Positions 1-7,884 of a stretch of DNA of 11,559 nucleotides are shown here, piece by piece. How positions within the stretch are numbered: position 1 is the first letter of the stretch; each line of letters opens with the position of its first letter. The stretch covers positions 1 through 11,559 of the forward strand of contig CAZLLV010000283.1 of the NCBI GenBank assembly GCA_964560325.1, written 5' to 3'. The notes beneath the pieces were generated by a model that was given only the letters and a program-made list of their open reading frames with translations, did not search any database and was not told the DNA's origin. The position numbers and the translations under genes were made by a program. This DNA is from CAZLLV01 sp964560325 (GTDB taxonomy: Bacteria; Acidobacteriota; Thermoanaerobaculia; Multivoradales; DATKCC01).

Positions 1-704
1 CGCAGCCGGCCGAGGGCGGTGGCGAGCATCCGCCGGTGGTCGAGCGCCATCGGCAGGCCGAGAAGACCGTCGGCGCCGGGCGCGGCGGCGGCCTTCTCGC
101 CGCGCAGGCTCCGGTCGCGCGCGGCCTCCGCCACCAGCCCGACTCCGTAGAGCAGCTCGTAGCGTTCGAGCACGCGGTCGCCGTCCCAGGCCACGCCCCC
201 GAGCCCGAAGGTGATCTCCGCCCGCTCGGCGCGCGCCCGCCGCTCGTGCTCCGCGTCCGCCCCGTCGACCCAGCGCTCCAACACCGGCGCGATCCGGCGG
301 TCGATCAGCTCCGGCCGGCCGTCGCGCCAGTCCTCCCAGGGCAGAAAGCGGTAGACGTCGCGCCAGTGGGCGTCGAGGTCGGTGGTGAGGTGCTCCTCGC
401 GCACCAGGGCCAGGTAGGCGACCGAGATCACCCGCGGCCCGCCGGAGAGCTCGCGCGGGTCGCGGTGCCGGTCGCCGAAGGTGTAGAGCTGCTCGGCGTA
501 GCCGATCTCGACTCCCGACTGCCCGCGGACGTAGCGGCGCAGCCCGAGCTCGAGCGTGCGGTCCCCCTCCGGGTCGAGCGGCCCGAACGGGAGCGCGTCG
601 ACCGGAGAGCCGTGGAGGTCGTCGCGCGAGACGGTCAGGATCCGCGGCACCTCCCGGGTGACCGCCACGATCACCGCGTTGAGGCCGACCGCGAGGTGTC
701 TCAT
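1..704 (-). CDS. NUDIX-like NAD regulator (NadQ/COG4111 type), 3' end cut off by the window
   Basis: About 234 N-terminal residues are visible and the frame is open to the left edge. The protein begins MRHLAVGLNAVIVAV and contains DALPFGPLDPEGDRTLELGL, EIGYAEQLYTFGDR, RVISVAYLALVRE and FLPWEDWRDGRP, blocks I recognise from the COG4111 proteins called NadQ, which repress NAD biosynthesis genes in Alphaproteobacteria. The layout is a NUDIX-fold domain followed by a winged helix. The visible end (GLPMALDHRRMLATALGRLR) matches the start of that helix domain. The NUDIX box is degenerate (LRRYVRGQSGV, lacking the catalytic Glu set), so ligand sensing is more likely than hydrolysis. The start ATG at 704-702 lies 4 nt after the lipB stop and is preceded by GGGGTGA, which suggests co-translation with lipB. 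The family assignment rests on recalled motifs. Any nad genes further left are outside the window. Ligand and targets are inference. Confidence 0.8.
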   Translation of the reverse strand, partial: MRHLAVGLNAVIVAVTREVPRILTVSRDDLHGSPVDALPFGPLDPEGDRTLELGLRRYVRGQSGVEIGYAEQLYTFGDRHRDPRELSGGPRVISVAYLALVREEHLTTDLDAHWRDVYRFLPWEDWRDGRPELIDRRIAPVLERWVDGADAEHERRARAERAEITFGLGGVAWDGDRVLERYELLYGVGLVAEAARDRSLRGEKAAAAPGADGLLGLPMALDHRRMLATALGRL

Positions 705-708
705 CGGA

Positions 709-1434
709 TCACCCCGCTGCACCCCGTCCCACCCGAACCTTATCGGCCCGCGGTGCAGCGAGCTCCAGCGGCGCGAGGTCGCGGTCGAAGACCTCGGCGA
801 AGTGGCCGGTCAGCCGCTCGGCCACCTCGGGCACCGTCGCGGCGCGGCCGGTGAGCGAGGCGATCGAGGCCATCTCGACCCGGGACAGGCCGCACGGGAC
901 GATGCGGGAGAACCAGGAGAGGTCGGTCGAGACGTTGAGCGCGAAGCCGTGGGTGGTGACCCAGCGGCTGACGTGGACGCCGATCGAGGCGACCTTCGCG
1001 TCACCGACCCAGACGCCGACGAGGTCCTTCCCCTCCCGCCGCCGCGCGTCGAGGCCGAAGTCGGCGAGAGTGCGGATCAGCACCTCCTGGAGGTCGCGCA
1101 CGTAGCGGCGCAGGTCGCGCCGGTCGGGGTCGAGGTCGACGACGGGATAGCCGACGAGCTGGCCGGGCCCGTGGTAGGTCACCTGGCCGCCCCGGTCGCA
1201 CTCGTGCACCTCCGCCCCCTGCGCCTCGAGCCAGGCGCGCGGCACGAGCAAGTCCGCCGCGTCGGCGTTGCGTCCCAGGGTGAAGGCGTGCGGATGCTCG
1301 AGGAGCAGCAGGTGCTCCGGCCCCGAGCCGTCCTTCACCGCCGAGCGCACCCGCGCCTGCAGCCCCTCCGCCTCGGCGTACGGCACCGTCCCGAGGAAAC
1401 CGGCACGGACGGTACGGCGGAGGGAGGCGGTCAT
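709..1434 (-). CDS. lipB: Octanoyl-[ACP]:protein N-octanoyltransferase LipB
   Basis: The 241-residue product transfers octanoyl groups from acyl carrier protein to the lipoyl-domain lysine of E2 subunits and GcvH in the cytoplasm, the first step of endogenous lipoate synthesis. The family signature is clear: RGGQVTYHGPGQLVGYP at residues 81-97, the catalytic lysine Lys147 in DAKVASIGVHVSRWVTTHGF, and the acyl-thioester cysteine Cys181 in RIVPCGL. Length is normal for LipB. The ATG at 1434 lies 4 nt after the E2 stop, and an AGGAG sequence abuts it with almost no spacer, so initiation probably relies on translational coupling to the E2 gene. No in-frame ATG or GTG close by gives a better start, and the N-terminal FLGTVPYAEAE aligns with LipB starts. 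Its location immediately behind its own substrate protein makes functional sense. No lipA is in the window. Confidence 0.96.
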   Translation of the reverse strand: MTASLRRTVRAGFLGTVPYAEAEGLQARVRSAVKDGSGPEHLLLLEHPHAFTLGRNADAADLLVPRAWLEAQGAEVHECDRGGQVTYHGPGQLVGYPVVDLDPDRRDLRRYVRDLQEVLIRTLADFGLDARRREGKDLVGVWVGDAKVASIGVHVSRWVTTHGFALNVSTDLSWFSRIVPCGLSRVEMASIASLTGRAATVPEVAERLTGHFAEVFDRDLAPLELAAPRADKVRVGRGAAG

Positions 1435-1438
1435 CTCC

Positions 1439-2908
1439 TCACAAATACGGCTCGAGCTCCGGCCAGCGGTCGCTCTCCAGCACCTTCTTCACGTCCTGCA
1501 AGAAGTAGCTCCCGTCCGCGCCGTCGATCAGCCGGTGGTCGTAGGTCAGGGTGATGTACGCCATCGTGCGGATCGCGATCGAGTCGTTCCCCGCGTCGTC
1601 GGTGACCACCACCGGCCGCTTGACGAACGCGCCGATGCCCAGGATCGCCACCTGCGGCTGGTTGATCACCGGCGTGCCGAAGAGCGTGCCGAAGCCGCCC
1701 GGGTTGGTGATCGTGAAGGTGCCGCCCTGGAGCTCGTCCGGCCCCAGCTTCTTCGAGCGGGCGCGGTCGGCCAGGTCGTTCGCCGTGGTCGCGAGACCGA
1801 CCAGGCTCAGGCGGTCGGCGTTCTTGATCACCGGCACGATCAGCCCGCGCTCGAGCGCCACCGCCATGCCGAGGTTGACCGCCTTCTTGTAGACCACGTT
1901 GGTGCCGTCGATCGCGGCGTTCAGCTTCGGGTGCGCCTTGATCGCGTCGACCGTCGCCTTGAAGATGAACGGCATGTAGGTGAGCTTGGTGCCGTTGGCC
2001 TGCGCGAACTTCTTCTTCGCCCGCTCGCGGATGCGCACCACATTCGTCATGTCGATCTCGAACGCCGTCGTCACGTGCGCCGACATGTGCTTCGAATAGA
2101 TCATGTGCGCCGCGGTGATCTTGCGGATCTGGCTCATCGGCTCGATGTCGACCTCTTCGCCCTTCGAGTACGGCGGGGCGTAGAAGTCCGGCATCGGCGA
2201 GGCGCCCGGCAGGATGCCGCCGCCCTCGGACGGCGCGGGGCGCTCCGGTGCCGACTCGGCGGGCTTGGCCGCCCGGGCCGGAGCCGGAGCGGGCGCGGGA
2301 CGCTCGGCCGGGGCCGCCTTCTTCGCCGGCTCTTCGCCACGACCCTCGATGTAGGCGAGGATGTCCTTCTTCGTCACCCGCCCCTGGGCGCCGGTGCCCT
2401 CGACCTCGGCGAGATCGACCCCCTCCTCGGCGGCGATCTTCCGCACCACGGGGCTCGAGAAGGTGCGCATCCGCTCCTCCTCGCTCATCGCCTCCCGGTC
2501 CTCCTCCGAGGCGGCGGCCTCCTCCTCGTCCTCGTCGTGGGCGTCGCTCTCTTCGTCGCCGCCGGTGTCCTCCTTCGCCGCGGCGACCTCCTCGGTCTCC
2601 CGCGGCTCGGGCGCCGCCTTCTCGGCGTCCTCGGCGTCTTCGGCGTCTTCCGGATCGGCCGCGCTCTCGCCCTCCGCGCCGATCAGCGCCACCACCGCGT
2701 CGACCGCGACGGTCTCGCCCTCGTCGTGCTTGATCTCCAGCAGCTTGCCGGCGGCCGGGCTGGGGATCTCCGCGTCCACCTTGTCGGTGGAGATCTCGAA
2801 CAGGGGCTGGTCGCGCTCGACCTCGTCGCCGACCTTCACCAGCCACTTGGTGATCGTGCCTTCGGCGATCGACTCGCCCATCTGGGGCATGACGACTTCA
2901 GTTGCCAT
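1439..2908 (-). CDS. sucB: 2-oxo acid dehydrogenase E2, dihydrolipoyllysine acyltransferase (probably succinyltransferase SucB)
   Basis: This 489-residue protein is the core of a 2-oxo acid dehydrogenase complex. Domains in order: one lipoyl domain (1-80, lipoylated Lys43 in STDKVDAEIPSPAAG); an acidic linker (82-147); a peripheral-subunit-binding domain (148-188, TFSSPVVRKIAAEEGVDLAE to GRVTKKDILAYI); an Ala/Pro linker (189-255); and the acyltransferase domain (256-489) with His458 and Asp462 in YDHRLIDGADG. The lipoyl domain and C-terminus resemble SucB-type E2s, so 2-oxoglutarate is the favoured substrate, but a branched-chain or pyruvate E2 is not excluded because no E1 is present. GGAGAG precedes the ATG by 5 nt. 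It lies downstream of E3 with a 185-nt gap and directly upstream of lipB. Confidence is near certain for E2 and moderate for the substrate. Confidence 0.93.
   Translation of the reverse strand: MATEVVMPQMGESIAEGTITKWLVKVGDEVERDQPLFEISTDKVDAEIPSPAAGKLLEIKHDEGETVAVDAVVALIGAEGESAADPEDAEDAEDAEKAAPEPRETEEVAAAKEDTGGDEESDAHDEDEEEAAASEEDREAMSEEERMRTFSSPVVRKIAAEEGVDLAEVEGTGAQGRVTKKDILAYIEGRGEEPAKKAAPAERPAPAPAPARAAKPAESAPERPAPSEGGGILPGASPMPDFYAPPYSKGEEVDIEPMSQIRKITAAHMIYSKHMSAHVTTAFEIDMTNVVRIRERAKKKFAQANGTKLTYMPFIFKATVDAIKAHPKLNAAIDGTNVVYKKAVNLGMAVALERGLIVPVIKNADRLSLVGLATTANDLADRARSKKLGPDELQGGTFTITNPGGFGTLFGTPVINQPQVAILGIGAFVKRPVVVTDDAGNDSIAIRTMAYITLTYDHRLIDGADGSYFLQDVKKVLESDRWPELEPYL
2622..2648. repeat. 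Three 9-bp tandem repeats in the E2 acidic linker
   Basis: The unit TCGGCGTC(C/T) occurs three times head to tail on the plus strand and encodes the Glu-Asp-Ala triplets of the E2 linker (EDAEDAEDAE). Because the unit is a multiple of 3, gain or loss of copies would change linker length without breaking the frame. Confidence 0.75.
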
Positions 2909-3029
2909 CGGAATCTCTCCGTATCCGTATCAACCTGGATCTCTACAGGCTCGGTTCTCTGTCATCTCGGGGGTGGGGTCCGTCCAGGCCGCAGAAGACG
3001 AACGACGCAGCCCGCCGCGACGGGCCGCC

Positions 3030-3038
3030 AGCATAACA
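3030..3038 (-). promoter_or_regulatory. Possible extended -10 element upstream of E2
   Basis: On the minus strand the 185-nt gap between lpdA and E2 (2909-3093) contains TGTTATGCT, an extended -10 (TGnTATnnT) pattern about 120 nt before the E2 start. No convincing -35 is 16-18 nt upstream. A promoter here would allow E2-lipB-regulator transcription independent of lpdA. I see no gene in the gap. Confidence 0.3.
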
Positions 3039-3093
3039 CCCGGAATCCCCCGCCACCTTTGCCAGAGCCGTACCAGGCGCGCGGCGCCGGGTG

Positions 3094-4527
<1,434 letters not shown>

Positions 4528-4561
4528 GGGGAGTCAGCTCCGTGTAGAAGAAGTAGGACGA

Positions 4562-4589
4562 GTCCGCGCGGACGGGGCCGGCGGCGGCC
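4562..4589. other. Palindrome and small hairpin in the lpdA leader gap
   Basis: The gap 4528-4600 between the MBL-fold gene and lpdA contains a perfect 12-bp palindrome, GTCCGCGCGGAC (4562-4573), next to a GGCCG/CGGCC hairpin with a 4-nt loop (4576-4589). Neither has a T-run, so they are poor intrinsic terminators. They could be an operator or leader structure, or chance in GC-rich DNA. Confidence 0.25.
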
Positions 4590-4600
4590 GAGCCCAGGTA

Positions 4601-5479
4601 CTAGAAATCGACGGGGACGGCCTCGTAGCGGCCCGGCTTCGTCTCCCGGAGCCGGGCGAGGGGGCGGTCGGCCTCGTGCTCGAAGATGCAGAGCCAGCCT
4701 TCGCGGTGGGCGCGGCCGAGCCAGAGCTCCTTGTTCTCCATCGTCGTCACGGGGTACAGATCGTATCCCATCACCCAGGGGGTGGGGACGTGGGCGCGGG
4801 TCGGCACCAGGTCGGCGAGGAAGATCGCCTTCTCCTCACCGCCGTCCAGGAGCACCACGCACATGTCGCGGTTGTGGCCCGGCGCCTTGACCGCCTTCAC
4901 GCCCTCGACCGGCTCGGCCTCGTCGTCGAACAGCTCGACGACGCCGGCTTCGAAGAGCGGCTCGAGGTTGCGCGGGTCGTAGCTCGCCCGGTCGCGCGGG
5001 TTCGGGTTCCGGGCGTGCTCCACCTCGCCGCGCTCGATCCAGTAGCGCGCGTTCGGGAAGGTCGGCACGAAGCGGCCGCCCTCCTCGCGCGTGTTCCAGC
5101 CGCTGTGGTCGAAGTGCAGGTGCGTGAGGAGCACGTGGGTCACGTCGCCCGGCTCGTAGCCGGCCCGGCGGATCGATTCCGGCAGGGTCTCCCGGTCGTC
5201 CGACATCCGGAAGATCCGCCGGAACTTCTCGTCTCCCTTGCCGCCGACCCCGGTGTCGATCAACACCAGGTCGTCGCCGCGCTCGACCAGCGGGCAGTTG
5301 GTGACCATCTCGATCCGGTTCTTCTCGTCGGCGGGCTTGGCCCTCTCCCAGAGCGTCTTCGGGACGACGCCGAACATGGCGCCGCCGTCGAGGCCGAAGG
5401 TGCCGTCGGTCGCCAGGCGGACGGTCAGACGGCCGAGATCGAACGGACGGACGGCTCTCTCTACGAGGGAAGCGGTCAT
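4601..5479 (-). CDS. MBL-fold metallohydrolase, substrate unknown
   Basis: The 292-residue protein has the metallo-beta-lactamase fold ligands HLHFDH (His120, His122, Asp124, His125), PGH (His202), LADLVPT (Asp223) and FEHE (His268), the full dinuclear metal set of hydrolases in the COG0491 group. That group includes lactonases, thioesterases and other esterases. Nothing here fixes the substrate, and a quorum-quenching lactonase is only one possibility. No signal peptide is visible, so it is probably cytoplasmic. The ATG at 5479 is preferred over a TTG 25 codons upstream because the extra segment looks non-coding and overlaps the presumed divergent promoter region. There is no Shine-Dalgarno sequence. 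A TACACT -10-like box 8 nt before the ATG suggests a leaderless transcript. It lies upstream of lpdA on the same strand, but a functional link to the dehydrogenase complex is unproven. Confidence 0.88.
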   Translation of the reverse strand: MTASLVERAVRPFDLGRLTVRLATDGTFGLDGGAMFGVVPKTLWERAKPADEKNRIEMVTNCPLVERGDDLVLIDTGVGGKGDEKFRRIFRMSDDRETLPESIRRAGYEPGDVTHVLLTHLHFDHSGWNTREEGGRFVPTFPNARYWIERGEVEHARNPNPRDRASYDPRNLEPLFEAGVVELFDDEAEPVEGVKAVKAPGHNRDMCVVLLDGGEEKAIFLADLVPTRAHVPTPWVMGYDLYPVTTMENKELWLGRAHREGWLCIFEHEADRPLARLRETKPGRYEAVPVDF

Positions 5480-5487
5480 CGCGTCGC

Positions 5488-5493
5488 AGTGTA
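5488..5493 (-). promoter_or_regulatory. -10-like box giving a near-leaderless MBL-fold transcript
   Basis: On the minus strand TACACT ends 8 nt before the ATG at 5479, which would place transcription start about 2 nt before the start codon. There is no ribosome-binding site to contradict this. No good -35 is visible (TTCCAG lies at an unfavourable 19-nt spacing). Confidence 0.4.
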
Positions 5494-5537
5494 CAACGGC
5501 GGCTTGCGAGGCCTGGAAGCCTGCCTGGGGTTTCCCC

Positions 5538-5553
5538 TGGCACCCTCTTCGCA
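5538..5553 (+). promoter_or_regulatory. Sigma-54-like promoter before the cardiolipin synthase gene
   Basis: TGGCACCCTCTTCGCA has the GG-N10-GC spacing of -24/-12 promoters and a perfect TGGCAC, but the -12 half reads TCGCA instead of TTGCA. Transcription would start near 5564, only about 5 nt before the gene's ATG. GGGGTTTCCCC (5527-5537) lies just upstream. Confidence 0.33.
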
Positions 5554-5568
5554 AAGCACGACGGCTGA

Positions 5569-6834
5569 ATGGACCTCACCCTCCCGCTCTGGCTCGTGGC
5601 ACTCGTGGTGCTCCTGATCGGCGTCCTCGGCACGATGATCTGGTCGAGCCGGCGCACCCTCTCGGGCAACATCTCGGCAATCCGCCTGGAGACGATCGAA
5701 GACCTTCTGCCGAACCTTGCGGCCTTGACCGGGGAGCCGGTGACCGACGGCAACTCGGTCGAGGTGATCCAGGACGACGCCTTCTTCGACGCGTTCCTCG
5801 AAGAGATCGAAGCGGCCGAGAGCAGCATCCACTACGAGACCTACGTCTGGTGGAAGGGCGATGTCTGCCAGGAGTTCGCGCGGGCGTTCGCCGACAAGGC
5901 GCGCGCCGGAGTCGAGGTGCGCCTGCTGCTCGACGCGCACGGGTCGCTGCTGATGGAGCCCGACGTTCGCGAGATGCTGGAGGAGTCCGGCTGCGCGATC
6001 GGGCGCTACAACCAGTTCCGCCTGCGCGACATCGGCAAGGTCAACAGCCGCGACCACCGAAAGATCGCCGTCATCGACGGCCGTACCGCCTTCTTCATGG
6101 GCCACGGCATGGCCTCGGAGTGGTGCGCCGAGGACGACGGCGGCAAGGGCTGGCGCGACACGGCGGTGCGCCTGCGCGGCCCGGTGGTGCGGAGCGCCCA
6201 GGCCGTCTTCCTGCGCAACTGGCTGAACGTCCACAACGAGATCGCGGTCGAGGCGAAGCACTTCCCCGAGCTCGAGCCGGCCGGAGACTCCCGCGTCCAC
6301 ATCGCCGACAGCGATCCGGTCGGCACCTACTCGGAGGTCGAGGTCCTGCTCGAAGTGGCGATCGCCTCGGCGCGCGAGCAGGTGCTGATTCAGAACCCCT
6401 ACTTCGTCCCCGCCGAGTCGGTGGTCGACCTCCTCGGCGCGGCGGACGAGCGCGGCGTCGACGTGCAGATCATGCTGCCGCGGGAGAACGACAGCCGCCT
6501 GGTGCGCCACGCGAGCCACAAGTTCTACGGGCCGCTCCTGCGGCGGGGCGTACGCATCTTCGAGTACCAGACGACGTTCGCGCACCAGAAAGTCGTGGTG
6601 ATCGACGGCGTCTGGAGCCACGTCGGCTCGACGAACTTCGACCACCGCTCGCTCCAGATCAACCGCGAGGTGAGTGTCGGCATCTACGACCCGCGGGTCG
6701 CCTCCGAGCTGATCGCCGTCTTCGAGGCCGACCTCGTCGACTGCGAAGAGATCACGCTCGAAGGCTGGGAGAGTCGGAGCTCGTGGAAGCGGCTGGGCGA
6801 CAACCTGGCGTATCTGATCCGCGAGCAAATCTGA
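5569..6834 (+). CDS. cls: Cardiolipin synthase-like phospholipase D family protein
   Basis: The 421-residue protein carries two HKD motifs, HRKIAVID (His163, Lys165, Asp170) and HQKVVVID (His339, Lys341, Asp346), each followed by the expected Gly-rich stretch (GHGMASEW, GSTNFDHRS). An N-terminal hydrophobic segment (about 5-25) would anchor it in the inner membrane. The two-domain architecture is that of bacterial cardiolipin synthases, which form cardiolipin by phosphatidyl transfer. Length fits Cls enzymes, though one transmembrane segment rather than two is atypical for ClsA, so another PLD-type phosphatidyltransferase is possible. The ATG at 5569 has no Shine-Dalgarno sequence. It is divergent from the MBL-fold gene with 89 nt between them and carries a sigma-54-like site just upstream. 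No neighbour is clearly in the same operon; the barrel gene follows after 236 nt. Confidence 0.88.
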   Translation: MDLTLPLWLVALVVLLIGVLGTMIWSSRRTLSGNISAIRLETIEDLLPNLAALTGEPVTDGNSVEVIQDDAFFDAFLEEIEAAESSIHYETYVWWKGDVCQEFARAFADKARAGVEVRLLLDAHGSLLMEPDVREMLEESGCAIGRYNQFRLRDIGKVNSRDHRKIAVIDGRTAFFMGHGMASEWCAEDDGGKGWRDTAVRLRGPVVRSAQAVFLRNWLNVHNEIAVEAKHFPELEPAGDSRVHIADSDPVGTYSEVEVLLEVAIASAREQVLIQNPYFVPAESVVDLLGAADERGVDVQIMLPRENDSRLVRHASHKFYGPLLRRGVRIFEYQTTFAHQKVVVIDGVWSHVGSTNFDHRSLQINREVSVGIYDPRVASELIAVFEADLVDCEEITLEGWESRSSWKRLGDNLAYLIREQI

Positions 6835-6870
6835 CCCGGGCTGTGCGGGTGAAACCTTCTGCGCACCGGT

Positions 6871-6890
6871 CCGTCCTCTGGAGAGGGCGG
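6871..6890. repeat. 8-bp inverted repeat in the gap before the barrel gene
   Basis: CCGTCCTC-TGGA-GAGGGCGG forms an 8-bp stem with one G-T pair. It lies 37 nt after the cls stop and is centred about 86 nt upstream of the predicted sigma-54 start site. It may be a terminator without a T-run, or an enhancer-binding-protein site. The rest of the gap 6835-7070 holds the sigma-54 promoter and no gene. Confidence 0.35.
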
Positions 6891-6940
6891 TCGGGGCGGT
6901 ACGGCGTGCGAAATCGGGCCGAAACGTGGGCTCGGGTGCG

Positions 6941-6956
6941 TGGCACCGTAGTTGCT
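6941..6956 (+). promoter_or_regulatory. Sigma-54 (RpoN) promoter for the outer-membrane barrel gene
   Basis: TGGCACCGTAGTTGCT matches the -24/-12 consensus (TGGCAC-N5-TTGCT) with the required GG-N10-GC spacing. The predicted start is near 6967, giving a leader of about 105 nt before the ATG at 7071. Such promoters require an AAA+ activator bound upstream; no activator gene is in the window. Confidence 0.7.
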
Positions 6957-7070
6957 CCGATGCCTCGACGGGGGACGATCCCCTTGCAGCCGCTCGACGG
7001 AAGCCGGTGCACACCCGCGCCCGGGCCTTCGACGCTTTCGAGCGAATCGAGACACCAGGGAGACCCGAAC

Positions 7071-7784
7071 ATGACCATCGTACGCAACGCCCGGCGGGGC
7101 GCCACCGTGGCACTCGCCGCCTTCGTTCTGGCGGCGCTCGCCGCCGTCCCCGCCTCCGCGCAGTACTACGGCGGCGACAACACCTTTCGCTTCCGCGCCG
7201 GCCTCTTCGAGCCGGAAGGCGACTCGCAGTACTGGGAGGACGCCGAGGCCCTCTTCACCGGCGAAGCCTCCGAGCTGGAGGACACCGTCTTCGGCATCGA
7301 CTACCGGCGCAACCTCGACCCGGCGGGCCGCTTCGCGCTGCTCGTCTCGGGCAGCATCTTCGAGGGCGAGGACCGGCGCGAGGATCTCTTCTTCGAGGAC
7401 AACTTCGGCTTCCCGATCGAGCACGACGTGCGGCTGACCGTCGCCACCTTCACGGCCGGCGTCAACATCAGCCTGGTCCCGCACGGCCCGATCCGTCCGT
7501 ACGTGGGCGCGGGCGGCGGCTACTACGTCTGGGAGCTCGAGGAGTCGGGGGACTTCGTGGCCGGCAACAACGACATCTTCTTCGAGACCTTCATCGACGA
7601 CGGCGCCACCTTCGGCTACTACTACCTCGGCGGAATCGAGGTACCGGTCGGCCCGAGCTTCGCCCTCTTCGCCGAAGGCCGCTGGCACAACGCGGACGAC
7701 GAGCTGTCGGACGACTTCGAAGGCTTCGGCGACCTCGACCTCTCCGGCCGCGAGATCACCGGCGGCTTCTCCTGGACGTTCTGA
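7071..7784 (+). CDS. Outer-membrane beta-barrel protein
   Basis: The 237-residue precursor begins with a Sec signal peptide: basic residues (RNARRG), a hydrophobic Ala/Leu/Val core, and a predicted cleavage after PASA (residue 30) before QYYGG. The mature part of about 207 residues alternates hydrophobic and polar residues, with glycine/aromatic strands such as RPYVGAGGGYYVWEL and FGYYYLGGIEVPVG. It ends in SWTF, the C-terminal aromatic typical of barrels inserted by BamA. The acidic loops and size suggest a small OmpA/OmpW-like barrel, but I do not recognise a named family. The AGGGAG ribosome-binding site 8 nt before the ATG, and the signal peptide, fix the start. It has its own sigma-54 promoter and a strong terminator downstream, so it is probably monocistronic. 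The function may be structural or pore-forming and is unknown. Confidence 0.85.
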   Translation: MTIVRNARRGATVALAAFVLAALAAVPASAQYYGGDNTFRFRAGLFEPEGDSQYWEDAEALFTGEASELEDTVFGIDYRRNLDPAGRFALLVSGSIFEGEDRREDLFFEDNFGFPIEHDVRLTVATFTAGVNISLVPHGPIRPYVGAGGGYYVWELEESGDFVAGNNDIFFETFIDDGATFGYYYLGGIEVPVGPSFALFAEGRWHNADDELSDDFEGFGDLDLSGREITGGFSWTF

Positions 7785-7804
7785 GGTAGGCGATCACGTC
7801 ACGC

Positions 7805-7847
7805 GAAACGGCCGGCGCGGGAGCCCACGCTCCCCGCCGGCCGTTTC
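7805..7847. terminator. Bidirectional intrinsic terminator between convergent genes
   Basis: GAAACGGCCGGCG pairs perfectly with CGCCGGCCGTTTC (13 bp). The stem continues, after one bulged C, with GGGAG/CTCCC around a CCCACG loop. The A-tract/T-tract at the stem base gives a short U-run in both directions. It begins 21 nt after the barrel stop and can also end transcription coming from lexA. Confidence 0.8.
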
Positions 7848-7884
7848 TCCGTTGACCGACGCCCGACCGAGGCCGAGGAGCACG

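Noticed and set aside
3076..3088. Hairpin GGCGC-GCG-GCGCC just after the lpdA stop
   Set aside because: The stem is only 5 bp with no T-run, which is common by chance in GC-rich DNA, so I do not call it a terminator.
5598..5613. TGGCAC with GG-N10-GC spacing inside the cls coding sequence
   Set aside because: It lies within codons for the transmembrane segment and the -12 half is GTGCT. It shows that such matches can arise by chance.
5476..7113. Long minus-strand open frame opposite cls
   Set aside because: It is the reverse shadow of the HKD-containing gene. Its translation has no recognisable domain or plausible start signal.
7852..7857. TTGACC as a -35 for a small RNA starting near 7885
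   Set aside because: No -10-like hexamer lies 16-18 nt downstream; that stretch is GAGGAG-like.
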